In this document: positions 1 through 5,982 of the stretch, piece after piece
How the letters are laid out: every line of letters begins with the position of its first letter
How positions within the stretch are numbered: the stretch's first letter is position 1
Source: CBDUVZ01 sp965370805
Lineage (GTDB): Bacteria > Hydrothermota > Tepidihabitantia > Tepidihabitantales > Tepidihabitantaceae
DNA: 9,880 bases
NCBI GenBank assembly: GCA_965370805.1
Contig: CBDUVZ010000115.1
Coordinates: 1 to 9,880 of the forward strand
Direction of reading: 5' to 3'
Notes under the pieces: generated by a model
Databases searched by the model: none
Told to the model about the DNA's origin: nothing
The model's input: the letters and a program-made list of their open reading frames with translations, nothing else
Translations under genes and position numbers: made by a program

Positions 1-1027
1 TGCCCTCTGCTACAACCCGACCAACAACAAGGTCTACTGCGCGAACTGGTGGAGCGACAACGTGACCGTCATTGACGGCGCGAGCAACCAGGTCATCGCC
101 ACCGTGACCGCAGGAGACAGTCCTCGTGCCCTCTGCTACAACCCTCAGAACAACAAGGTCTATTGCGCGAACTGCAACAGCGACAACGTGACCGTCATTG
201 ACGGGGCCACAAATCAGGTTCTGGCAACGGTCGCGGTTGGAAACTACCCTTATGCCCTCTGCTACAATCCCCAGAACAACAAGGTCTACTGCGCGAACTG
301 CAACAGCGACAACGTGACCGTCATTGACGGCGCGACCAACCAGGTCATCGCCACCGTAACCGCAGGTGACGAGCCTTGGGCACTCAGCTACAACCCGACC
401 AACAACAAGGTCTACTGCGCGAACGAGGACACCGACAACGTAACGGTCATTGACGGCGCGACCAACCAGGTCATCGCCACCGTGACCGCAGGAGACAGGC
501 CCAATGCCCTCTGCTACAACCCCCAGAACAACAAGGTCTACTGCGCGAACGAGTTCAGCGGCACCGTGACCGTGATTCATGGCGCATCAAATCAGGTCGT
601 CACAACCATCGGCGTCGGAGATTACCCTGTTGATATGGTCTGGAATCCGACCCAGAACCGGGTCTACGTGGCGAACTACCGCTCAAGCAGCATCTCGGTC
701 ATCCGGGACGTGACCGGAATCGAAGAGGAACGGCCGACAGCCTACAGCTCACGGCCGACCGCAACCCTCGTCCGCAACGTGCTGTTCCTGCCTGAAGCGT
801 CCGGCGTCAGGCATGAAGCGTCCTGCGCCCTGCTCGACATCACAGGCCGGGAGGTCATGGTTCTGCTACCGGGCGAGAACGACATCCGGCACTTGAGTCC
901 GGGCGTCTACTTTGTCCTGACCCCTCACCCTGACCCTCGTGCGAGGACGCACCGGCGACCGTGCCCGCAAGGGGAGAGGGAACGGCGGCCGGCGTCGAGC
1001 GTCCGCAAGGTCATCATCCAGCGGTAG
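1..1027 (+). CDS. YVTN beta-propeller secreted protein with C-terminal sorting domain (5' partial)
   Basis: The reading frame is open from base 2, so the true start lies upstream; the GTG at 62 is only an internal codon. About 341 residues are visible. Residues 1-239 are YVTN-type propeller blades of 42 residues each (core TVIDGATNQVIATVTAGD then ALCYNPQNNKVYCAN). The last ~102 residues resemble a type IX (Por) secretion sorting domain: a beta segment CALLDITGREV, then HLSPGVYFV, and a terminal basic strand RKVIIQR. Between GVYFV and the last strand sits an extra low-complexity segment encoded by a palindromic repeat. The blades carry unusually many cysteines (LCYNP, YCAN, often ANC). The stop is TAG. 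A cell-surface or secreted binding role is likely from the fold; no ligand or enzyme activity can be inferred. The gene converges on hutI, 42 bp away. Confidence 0.85.
   Translation, partial: ALCYNPTNNKVYCANWWSDNVTVIDGASNQVIATVTAGDSPRALCYNPQNNKVYCANCNSDNVTVIDGATNQVLATVAVGNYPYALCYNPQNNKVYCANCNSDNVTVIDGATNQVIATVTAGDEPWALSYNPTNNKVYCANEDTDNVTVIDGATNQVIATVTAGDRPNALCYNPQNNKVYCANEFSGTVTVIHGASNQVVTTIGVGDYPVDMVWNPTQNRVYVANYRSSSISVIRDVTGIEEERPTAYSSRPTATLVRNVLFLPEASGVRHEASCALLDITGREVMVLLPGENDIRHLSPGVYFVLTPHPDPRARTHRRPCPQGERERRPASSVRKVIIQR
62..720 (+). repeat. Tandem 126-bp YVTN blade repeats
   Basis: The blade start (GTG ACC GTC ATT GAC or a variant) recurs at 62, 188, 314, 440, 566 and, diverged, 692, an exact 126-bp period. 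Units at 62-439 are close to identical apart from a short patch after the AGD/VGN motif (residues SPR, YPY, EPW, RPN, YPV) and the four residues after YCAN. The last unit is the most diverged. This fits recent tandem duplication or gene conversion with variation kept in loops. The array continues off the left edge. Confidence 0.9.
917..980 (+). repeat. Palindromic 'PAGEG' element, copy 1, in the sorting domain (with an inner insertion)
   Basis: The left arm CTGACCCCTCACCCTGACCC and right arm CCCGCAAGGGGAGAGGG match the elements at 2460-2497 and 3819-3856. The centre is longer here by about 25 bases (CGTGCGAGGACGC and following), which itself contains a small CCTCG/CGAGG hairpin. It is translated as LTPHPDPRARTHRR... 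between GVYFV and RKVIIQR. Confidence 0.75.
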
Positions 1028-1069
1028 GGTGCGGGAATCAGGTAGTATCTGCGCAGGAAAGGCAGGAGT

Positions 1070-2332
1070 TCAGTTGCGTGAGTGGACCACCGTGCCGCGC
1101 CGGATGACGTACCGGCAGGGGTTGTGGGCCACGCGGTATGCCAGGTGGCGGTAGTCGGGAACGTCAGTGACGACAATATCGGCCCATTTGCCCGGCTCAA
1201 GGGTGCCGACTTCGTCTTCCAGCTTCAGCGCCCGGGCCGCGTTTGTCGTAACCCCGCGCAGCGCCTCGATGATGGTCATGCCGTAGACCAGACAGCCGAA
1301 CACCACTGTCATCGGCTGGCAGATCAAGGTCGAGGAACCGGGGTTGAAGTCAGTCGCCAGCGCCATCGTCACCCCGCATTCCCGCATCTTCGCAACCGGC
1401 GATTTGGCGTCTTCCTTGAGAAAGAAGCAGGTCCCGGGCAGCAGCTCGGCAACAACCCCGGCTTCCGCCATCATCGCGAGACCTTTGTCCGACGGCCGGA
1501 GCAGGTGCGCGGCCGAGACCGCGCCGACTTCGGCCGCGACTTCGGCCCCGCCTGACTGCTCAATCTCGTCCGCGTGAATCTTCGGCACGAGTCCGTGCTT
1601 CCTGCCCGCTTCCAGAATCCGGCGCGAGTCATCGGCGTTGAAGATGAAGTTCTCGCAGAACACGTCACAGAACCGGGCCAGCTTCTCCTCGGCCACCCGC
1701 GGAATCATCTCGTCGATGAGCAACCGGATGTAATCCTCTTTCGCCCCCAGCCCCTCAGACCCTCGAACCCTGGACCCCTTGAACCCTGGACCCCTGTCCT
1801 TTGGCACCGAATGCGCTCCGAGGAACGTCGGCACAACCGTGACCGGCACCTGCTCGGAGATGCGCCTGATTGCCCGGAGCATCTTGAGTTCGGTCTCGGT
1901 ATCCAGGCCGTACCCGGACTTGGCCTCAACCGTAGTGGTGCCCCATCTCGCCATCTCCCGGATGCGCTCTATCCCGGACTCGACCAGTTCGTCTTCCGAC
2001 GCCGCGCGGGTGGTCTTGACCGAAGCGAGAATCCCGCCGCCGGCCTCGGCAATCTCCTTGTAGCTCCTGCCGGCAAGTCGCATCTCGAACTCGTGCTGAC
2101 GCCAGCCGCCGAAGACCGGGTGGGTGTGCGGGTCGATGAACCCGGGCATCACCACACAGCCCCGGCAGTCGATTTCGGTCTCTCCGGGTTCCGGTGTCAG
2201 GCTCCGGCCCGCGACCTCAACGACCTTTCCATCCTTGACCCGGACCGCGCCGTTCTCAACAACGCCGAGTCCGTCGCCGGTCATAGTCAGAACCTGGCCG
2301 GCATTGTTCAAGACCATGCAGTCATCCTTCAT
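1070..2332 (-). CDS. hutI: Imidazolonepropionase (HutI)
   Basis: This cytoplasmic amidohydrolase converts 4-imidazolone-5-propionate to N-formimino-L-glutamate, the third step of histidine degradation. The 420-residue protein has the expected metal ligands: H69 and H71 in DPHTHPVF, H174 in FLGAHSVP, H253 in KIHADE and D328 in ATDFNPGSS. Conserved GTTTVEAKSGYGLD and a C-terminal EPGKWADIVV segment also fit. Residues ~179-198 are an extra glycine/arginine-rich loop encoded by a phrase repeat, just after ligand H174; family members normally have only a short linker there. Start: ATG at 2332 lacks a Shine-Dalgarno but lies about 8 nt from a -10 box, as in a leaderless mRNA. ATG at 2317 (residue 6) has AAGGA 8 nt upstream and is a real alternative. 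No other hut gene is in view. Confidence 0.93.
   Translation of the reverse strand: MKDDCMVLNNAGQVLTMTGDGLGVVENGAVRVKDGKVVEVAGRSLTPEPGETEIDCRGCVVMPGFIDPHTHPVFGGWRQHEFEMRLAGRSYKEIAEAGGGILASVKTTRAASEDELVESGIERIREMARWGTTTVEAKSGYGLDTETELKMLRAIRRISEQVPVTVVPTFLGAHSVPKDRGPGFKGSRVRGSEGLGAKEDYIRLLIDEMIPRVAEEKLARFCDVFCENFIFNADDSRRILEAGRKHGLVPKIHADEIEQSGGAEVAAEVGAVSAAHLLRPSDKGLAMMAEAGVVAELLPGTCFFLKEDAKSPVAKMRECGVTMALATDFNPGSSTLICQPMTVVFGCLVYGMTIIEALRGVTTNAARALKLEDEVGTLEPGKWADIVVTDVPDYRHLAYRVAHNPCRYVIRRGTVVHSRN
1747..1795. repeat. GACCCCTT/GAACCCTG phrase repeat inside hutI
   Basis: Roughly 8-base units (GACCCTC, GAACCCTG, GACCCCTT, GAACCCTG, GACCCCTG) run in tandem. The same phrase occurs between genes at 2372-2398 and 8124-8150 and inside the GNAT gene at 5780-5820. 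On the hutI coding strand it reads GPGFKGSRVRGSEG. Confidence 0.8.
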
Positions 2333-2340
2333 CGGGATAG

Positions 2341-2369
2341 ACTATACGCTGCCTGCCCTGCCGGTGCAA
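2341..2369 (-). promoter_or_regulatory. Predicted sigma70-type promoter of hutI
   Basis: On the minus strand there is TTGCAC (2364-2369), a 17-nt spacer and TATAGT (2341-2346). The -10 is good; the -35 is weak. The -10 ends 8 nt before the ATG at 2332, so transcription would start at or next to that codon. Confidence 0.5.
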
Positions 2370-2371
2370 GC

Positions 2372-2398
2372 GAACCCTTGACCCCTCGGACCCTTTCC
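2372..2398. repeat. GACCCCTC/GAACCCTT phrase repeat upstream of hutI
   Basis: Units GAACCCTT, GACCCCTC and GGACCCTT are the same family as inside hutI. The repeat sits between the stop of the upstream secreted-protein gene and the hutI -35 box. Confidence 0.65.
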
Positions 2399-2404
2399 GC
2401 GCGG

Positions 2405-3715
2405 CTATCGCGCGATGACGACCCTGTAAACGCTCGACGCCCCACGCTCAAAGCCGATCCCCTCTCCCGCTGGGAGAGGGTCAGGGTGAGGGGTCAGGAC
2501 GAAGTAGATTCCCGGGCTCAGGTGCCGCACGTCATTGAGGCCGGGACTCAAATCCGCCGCTTTCCGGCCGGTGATATCCAGCAGGACAGCGGGCGTGCTT
2601 CCTGACAGGGCGAGTGTCGACCGGACGTACGTCGGCAACGCCTGAGCCGGCTCAACCCGGACCTGTTCCGCCGGCTCCTCGATGCTGACATAGTCCGACA
2701 CGTCGAGCACAACCAGCCCCCCGAGCGTGCCGCCGTCGTAGAAACACCAGAGCTCGTCCAGTTCCCACTTCGGCCTCATCCGCAGCACCCTTCGGTTGTG
2801 CGGCCAGAAGAGCAAATGCTCAACGCTGTCCGGCTCCCGGTAATGGAACAGGTGCAGCCCGTTGTTGCACCCCATGAACAAGTAGTTGTTCGCCTGCTCC
2901 ACACACCGGCCCCACTCGGTCGGGTAGAAGTAGGTCTCGCTGACATTGCTCAAATCCGAGATGTCGTACGCTACAAAACCCTGGTTGTGGGCGATGAACA
3001 GAACCTCGCCGACAGTAGCGCCGCCGCCGGTGTACGAGTACCGGTTCCGGGCGTACGCCCCGACCGAAACCAGGGAATCCGGGTCATTGTTCCTGATGAC
3101 GCGGAAGTTGCCGCTCCACTGCCCGGTTCCCTGCTGCCGCATTCCAATCAGCAGCGTGTCCTGGTACGGAATGATCTGATGGCACACGTCGCTGGTGTTC
3201 GACAGGATACCGGTCACCTGGGGGTTCGACGGATTGGTCACGTCAATCCGGTAGTAGGTGTGCGGGTAGTCGAAGTAAATGACATCGCCTTCGTGGTATA
3301 CTATCGGGTCGAACTGGGCCCAGATCGTGCCGCTCGGCTCCAATCCGGCCAGCATGGTGTGGCTCGCCTCGCTGATTGAATACACAAAGAAAACCGGTGT
3401 GCCCGCAACGTGCATTATCCCGCCGTCCAGGGCGAAGAGAAACGAATCATGGATGCAGAACTGGGACAGGACGTGGTCCCCGCCCGGGTCGATAGTGTAC
3501 TGGTGGGTCAGGTTGAAGCTGTCATCAATGCTGAAATAGCCGATTCCCCCGCCGTACGGAGCAATGAACACCCCGTCACCGAAGAACTCGAAGTCGTGGA
3601 TCGAACCCCAGGAAATGTGGGCCTTGATCTTGAGCGTGTCGGCACCTGCCGGCACAAGCAGTCCGGCCAATCCGACAACCAGCAGAACGGTCCTGACGAC
3701 CTTTGACGAAATCAT
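2405..3715 (-). CDS. Secreted LVIVD/beta-propeller-like protein with C-terminal sorting domain
   Basis: The start at 3715 is set by AAAGGAGG four bases upstream and gives a clean signal peptide: MISSK, hydrophobic VVRTVLLVVGLAGLLV, and a likely cut after PAGA. The reading frame runs 17 codons further upstream but those codons do not look like a signal sequence. The mature part (about residues 27-345 of 436) has repeated beta-rich segments such as VLFIAHNQGFVAYDISDLSN and NNYLFMGCNNGLHLF, like LVIVD propeller repeats. The last ~92 residues are a type IX-like sorting domain (VLLDITGRKAADL, HLSPGIYFV, YRVVIAR). A palindromic repeat reading LTPHPDPLPAGEG lies within it. The protein is probably exported and anchored or released at the cell surface; its ligand is unknown. 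It has its own promoter and ends with TAG. Confidence 0.85.
   Translation of the reverse strand: MISSKVVRTVLLVVGLAGLLVPAGADTLKIKAHISWGSIHDFEFFGDGVFIAPYGGGIGYFSIDDSFNLTHQYTIDPGGDHVLSQFCIHDSFLFALDGGIMHVAGTPVFFVYSISEASHTMLAGLEPSGTIWAQFDPIVYHEGDVIYFDYPHTYYRIDVTNPSNPQVTGILSNTSDVCHQIIPYQDTLLIGMRQQGTGQWSGNFRVIRNNDPDSLVSVGAYARNRYSYTGGGATVGEVLFIAHNQGFVAYDISDLSNVSETYFYPTEWGRCVEQANNYLFMGCNNGLHLFHYREPDSVEHLLFWPHNRRVLRMRPKWELDELWCFYDGGTLGGLVVLDVSDYVSIEEPAEQVRVEPAQALPTYVRSTLALSGSTPAVLLDITGRKAADLSPGLNDVRHLSPGIYFVLTPHPDPLPAGEGIGFERGASSVYRVVIAR
2460..2497 (-). repeat. Palindromic 'PAGEG' element, copy 2
   Basis: A perfect 9-bp stem CCCTCTCCC / GGGAGAGGG with loop GCT lies at 2460-2480, followed by the TCAGGGTGAGGGGTCAG tail. 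It is in-frame in the sorting domain and ends about 55 bases before the stop of the secreted-protein gene. The coding-strand reading is LTPHPDPLPAGEG. Confidence 0.85.
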
Positions 3716-3719
3716 CGCG

Positions 3720-3727
3720 CCTCCTTT
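3720..3727 (-). promoter_or_regulatory. Shine-Dalgarno of the secreted LVIVD-like gene
   Basis: AAAGGAGG on the minus strand, 4 nt before the ATG at 3715. It decides the start in favour of the codon that opens the signal peptide. Confidence 0.8.
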
Positions 3728-3751
3728 TGCGGACTCGGGTATCCGACAATT

Positions 3752-3779
3752 ACCATACCCGGGCACCCGCCCCTGTCAA
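3752..3779 (-). promoter_or_regulatory. Predicted sigma70-type promoter of the secreted LVIVD-like gene
   Basis: A perfect -35 TTGACA (3774-3779), a 16-nt spacer and TATGGT (3752-3757) on the minus strand. The -35 lies in GTCGGCTTGACAGG, a 14-mer shared exactly with the promoter of the neighbouring interrupted secreted-protein gene. Confidence 0.65.
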
Positions 3780-3790
3780 GCCGACATCGC

Positions 3791-4591
3791 CTACCGCTGG
3801 ATGATGACCTTCCGGCTCCCTCTCCCCTTGCGGGAGAGGTTCGGGGTAAGGGGATCAATCCCGGCACTGCACACGAAATACACTCCCGGGCTCAGATGCC
3901 GCACGTCGTTGTCGCCGGGAACAAGTCCCAGTACGTGCCGGCCGGCGGCATCGAACAGCACCGCGGATTCCCGACCTCCGAGATGCAGCCGGCAGTTCGC
4001 CGGAACCGGCCGGATGCGCAGCGACCCGACGCGTCCCGGCGGGCAGGGCTTCCCGGCGATACCGGCCAGGCGTTGGACGTAGAAGAAATGCTCCAGCGTG
4101 TCGTTACCGGGAACGCTGTCGCCGGGAAGAACCGTCCAGCACTTGGCGCGATGCATCGCCGGATACATCGGGGTCCAGGGCGCAAAGCTGACCACCACCG
4201 TGTCGCCGGAAGGCAGGCTCAACTCAGTGGTGTCGTAGTAGTAGGGGTCGCAGTCGCAGATATCCTCAATCCTCATCACCACCCGCAGGGTCTCCTCTTC
4301 ATCGCCGAAGTTGGCCACCCGTGCCAGCGGGATGTGCGTCGTGTCGAACTCAACCGTATCACGCGGGTGGATCAACTCGACCACGCCCACGTCCCGGACC
4401 GGGTCCGAAACATGGATCGACACGTCGTCGATGTAGGTACTGTCCGGGTCAGGACCGGCGCCCGAGTATCCCCAGATCCTGATGCCGACCAGTATCTTCG
4501 CCGGGTTGAGTATCGAAGTCACATCCATCAGGGTCCAGGCCGCGGTCGGATGCACGATTACCTGGTCCCGGGATCCGTCGCCGTAGTACAA
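3791..4591 (-). CDS. 3' part of the interrupted secreted protein: beta domain plus sorting domain
   Basis: The frame is open from just after the TAG at 4619; 4591 (TTG) is only the first possible start codon, and no Shine-Dalgarno supports it, so independent translation is doubtful. The 266 residues begin with the end of a jelly-roll-like domain (YIDDVSIHV), then a domain like CARDB cell-adhesion folds (VRDVGVVELIHPRDTVEFDT ... DTLEHFFYVQRL). The sorting domain follows: AVLFDAAGRHVLGL, HLSPGVYFV, SRKVIIQR. A palindromic repeat again lies before the last strand, read as DPLTPNLSRKGRG, a different frame from the neighbour gene. No catalytic motif is visible. Confidence 0.6.
   Translation of the reverse strand: MYYGDGSRDQVIVHPTAAWTLMDVTSILNPAKILVGIRIWGYSGAGPDPDSTYIDDVSIHVSDPVRDVGVVELIHPRDTVEFDTTHIPLARVANFGDEEETLRVVMRIEDICDCDPYYYDTTELSLPSGDTVVVSFAPWTPMYPAMHRAKCWTVLPGDSVPGNDTLEHFFYVQRLAGIAGKPCPPGRVGSLRIRPVPANCRLHLGGRESAVLFDAAGRHVLGLVPGDNDVRHLSPGVYFVCSAGIDPLTPNLSRKGRGSRKVIIQR
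3819..3856 (-). repeat. Palindromic 'PAGEG' element, copy 3
   Basis: An 8-bp stem CCTCTCCC / GGGAGAGG with a 5-base loop lies at 3819-3839, then the GGTAAGGGGATC tail. It sits in-frame in the sorting domain, 28 bases before the stop codon. It is read in a phase different from copies 1 and 2. Confidence 0.8.
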
Positions 4592-4618
4592 GTAGACCGC
4601 CTGGACTGCGCTCTCCGG

Positions 4619-4960
4619 CTACCTGGACCAGAACGTGATACTCTGGACCTCGCTGCCGGGAACTGAATCGAACGTCTGGTCAATCCAGAAGTTGCCGACA
4701 TCGCACGCGCAGTACGTACCGCTGTGCGGGTAGATGGTATCAACGACCCAGTTGTTCGTGGTCCAGGGCGGCAGCGACCCGGTCTCAAACCCGGGGTTCT
4801 CCAGCACCTCCCGGTCCGCGTGGACGATTTCTCCCGCGCGAACCGCACCCACCGGACAACACGCAGCCTCGTATTCCATGACGAAACTGCCGGACGACAC
4901 GGAAAGCGCCACCGCCGTGCTGATGAGGCCCGCTGCTGACAGTAGAACGCTCTTCTTCAT
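4619..4960 (-). CDS. 5' part of the interrupted secreted protein: signal peptide and N-terminal domain
   Basis: ATG at 4960 is preceded by AAAGGAGA with 5-nt spacing. The first ~26 residues form a signal peptide (MKKS, then hydrophobic VLLSAAGLISTAVALSV). The mature start has a CC pair (AACCPVG), followed by ENPGFETGSLPPWTTNNW and HSGTYCACDVGNFWIDQTF, a pattern seen in carbohydrate-binding-like jelly-roll domains of secreted bacterial proteins. The frame ends prematurely at TAG 4619-4621 after 113 residues, in the middle of the domain, so on its own the product would probably not fold and would lack the sorting signal. Confidence 0.65.
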   Translation of the reverse strand: MKKSVLLSAAGLISTAVALSVSSGSFVMEYEAACCPVGAVRAGEIVHADREVLENPGFETGSLPPWTTNNWVVDTIYPHSGTYCACDVGNFWIDQTFDSVPGSEVQSITFWSR

Positions 4961-4965
4961 GCCTG

Positions 4966-4973
4966 TCTCCTTT
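4966..4973 (-). promoter_or_regulatory. Shine-Dalgarno of the interrupted secreted-protein gene
   Basis: AAAGGAGA on the minus strand, 5 nt before the ATG at 4960. It supports this start over a codon further upstream at 5017, which lies inside the promoter. Confidence 0.75.
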
Positions 4974-4988
4974 CGATTCCTGCTGAAC

Positions 4989-5017
4989 AGGATAGGACTG
5001 TCACCGATTCCTGTCAA
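4989..5017 (-). promoter_or_regulatory. Predicted sigma70-type promoter of the interrupted secreted-protein gene
   Basis: A perfect TTGACA (5012-5017), a 17-nt spacer and TATCCT (4989-4994) on the minus strand. The -35 and its flank GTCGGCTTGACAGG match the promoter at 3752-3779. Confidence 0.7.
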
Positions 5018-5036
5018 GCCGACGCCGGGAACTGCA

Positions 5037-5969
5037 TCACGCCTGACGCAGGTCCTTGCCGTAGATCCGCCAGGCGGAAGTCCAGCAGTTCTTGCCCCGC
5101 TTCAGGTCCGGCACGATATCCCTGACCGCACGCCGCAACTCCCGTTTCCACTCCGCCGGGTAGTTCAGAGCCACCGCCCGGTGTTTCCCCCGACCCCGCA
5201 TCAGGATTGACGGCAGCACGTCCCTGAATTCGCCCGGCCGGTCGAACAGGTTCACGGTCGTTGACCGGTGCCAACCGTCCGGCTCCCGGATTACGCCGTG
5301 ATGCACGATATGAAGCGGCACCCCGCCGACCCGGTACCCGTGCCGGTTCACCCATCGCCGCCGGCGCGGGGTCAGTCTCGACCAGAGCCAGCCCGGATGC
5401 TCGTGGAAAATCGTCCGCTGCCCCAGTTCGGTGAAATGACCGAAGATGTCCTCCGTGCGCCGGGGCCGCGGGCCGCGGATATCGTCCGGCAGGTTCCAGA
5501 ACGCGTCGGTCGCGTGAACACTCACGACCTTCATCCCCAGCCGCTCGGCAATCCGGTACACCGGCGACGGCTTCGGATAGTCGAAAGTGTTGATTCCCGC
5601 CCATTCCCGGCCTGCCGCCCGCGCGACGTCGAGCAGCCCGCGCGTGAACCGGCGCGCGATTCCCTTGCCCTGCACGTCCCGCGCCACCCGCATCCCGTAC
5701 AACCACGCATCCTGCCGGTTCAGGTACACCAAACCGCAAAACGCCACGACCCGGCCCCCGCGGGACCGCATTCGCCCTATCCTTGACCCCTTGAACCCTC
5801 GACCCCTCGACCCCTTCTCCTTGTCCTCCAGCCACACCCAGCACCCGCCCGGATGACTTTCCTCGGTGTGCCACCGGATGATGCTCTTCACGTACCCGAA
5901 CCACTTCAGCCGCTTCGCGAACGCTTCCACCTCGGGCATGAGTTCGGGACGATAGCGTTCCATCGGCAT
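5037..5969 (-). CDS. GNAT-family N-acetyltransferase-like protein
   Basis: The start at 5969 (MPMERYRPEL) is set by GAGGAG 6 nt upstream; 310 residues. A GNAT core is visible: the WLYGMRVARDVQGKGIARR strand and acetyl-CoA loop (Q-G-K-G-I-A, about residues 100-105), then helix LLDVARAAG and NTFDYPKPSPVYRIAERLGM, the usual end of the fold. The substrate cannot be told. The C-terminal ~150 residues (WNLPDDIRG onward) are not recognised; they might be a second degenerate acetyltransferase-like half. Residues ~48-71 (KEKGSRGRGFKGSRIGRMRS) are an inserted basic loop encoded by a phrase repeat, between two core strands. The gene lies 13 bp after uvrC and its ribosome site is in that gap, so the two are probably co-transcribed. 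Confidence 0.8.
   Translation of the reverse strand: MPMERYRPELMPEVEAFAKRLKWFGYVKSIIRWHTEESHPGGCWVWLEDKEKGSRGRGFKGSRIGRMRSRGGRVVAFCGLVYLNRQDAWLYGMRVARDVQGKGIARRFTRGLLDVARAAGREWAGINTFDYPKPSPVYRIAERLGMKVVSVHATDAFWNLPDDIRGPRPRRTEDIFGHFTELGQRTIFHEHPGWLWSRLTPRRRRWVNRHGYRVGGVPLHIVHHGVIREPDGWHRSTTVNLFDRPGEFRDVLPSILMRGRGKHRAVALNYPAEWKRELRRAVRDIVPDLKRGKNCWTSAWRIYGKDLRQA
5780..5820. repeat. GACCCCTT/GAACCCTC phrase repeat inside the GNAT gene
   Basis: Tandem units GACCCCTT, GAACCCTC, GACCCCTC and GACCCCTT are the same family as in hutI. It is translated as KGSRGRGFKGSR, sharing GFKGSR and the reading phase with the hutI insertion. Confidence 0.8.
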
Positions 5970-5975
5970 AGTCTG

Positions 5976-5981
5976 CTCCTC
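5976..5981 (-). promoter_or_regulatory. Shine-Dalgarno of the GNAT gene
   Basis: GAGGAG on the minus strand, 6 nt before ATG 5969 and starting one base after the uvrC stop codon. It decides the start against an open frame reaching back to 6047 within uvrC. Confidence 0.75.
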
Positions 5982-5982
5982 G

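Larger units (their letters stand above)
3791..4960 (-). pseudogene. Secreted protein gene interrupted by one in-frame TAG
   Basis: The 5' part (ATG 4960) and the 3' part (stop 3791) are in the same frame and are separated only by a TAG at 4619-4621. Read through, the junction is SITFWSR-stop-PESAVQAVYLYYGDGS, a smooth beta-sandwich sequence. The whole would be 389 codons: signal peptide, N-terminal sandwich domain, CARDB-like beta domain, sorting domain. One CAG-to-TAG change explains it. TAG recoding is unlikely because the YVTN gene, the LVIVD-like gene, uvrC and this gene itself all end in TAG. It may be a recent pseudogene, a sequencing error, or a gene read through at low level. Promoter, ribosome site and sorting domain are all intact, so the break looks recent. 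Confidence 0.8.

Noticed and set aside
62..720. CRISPR-like array
   Set aside because: The 126-bp period is coding, in frame, and matches propeller blades; there are no short repeats with unique spacers.
1028..1069. Bidirectional terminator between the convergent genes
   Set aside because: The 42 bases hold no convincing GC stem with a T-run on either strand.
1574..2605. 343-codon plus-strand open frame
   Set aside because: It is antisense to hutI and runs into the 3' end of the next gene; no recognisable domain or ribosome site.
4619..4621. TAG reassigned to an amino acid
   Set aside because: At least four genes in the window use TAG as their terminal stop at the expected family end, including uvrC.
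5014..5904. 296-codon minus-strand frame overlapping the GNAT gene
   Set aside because: It is a shifted phase of the same DNA; only the other frame has a Shine-Dalgarno and the acetyl-CoA loop.
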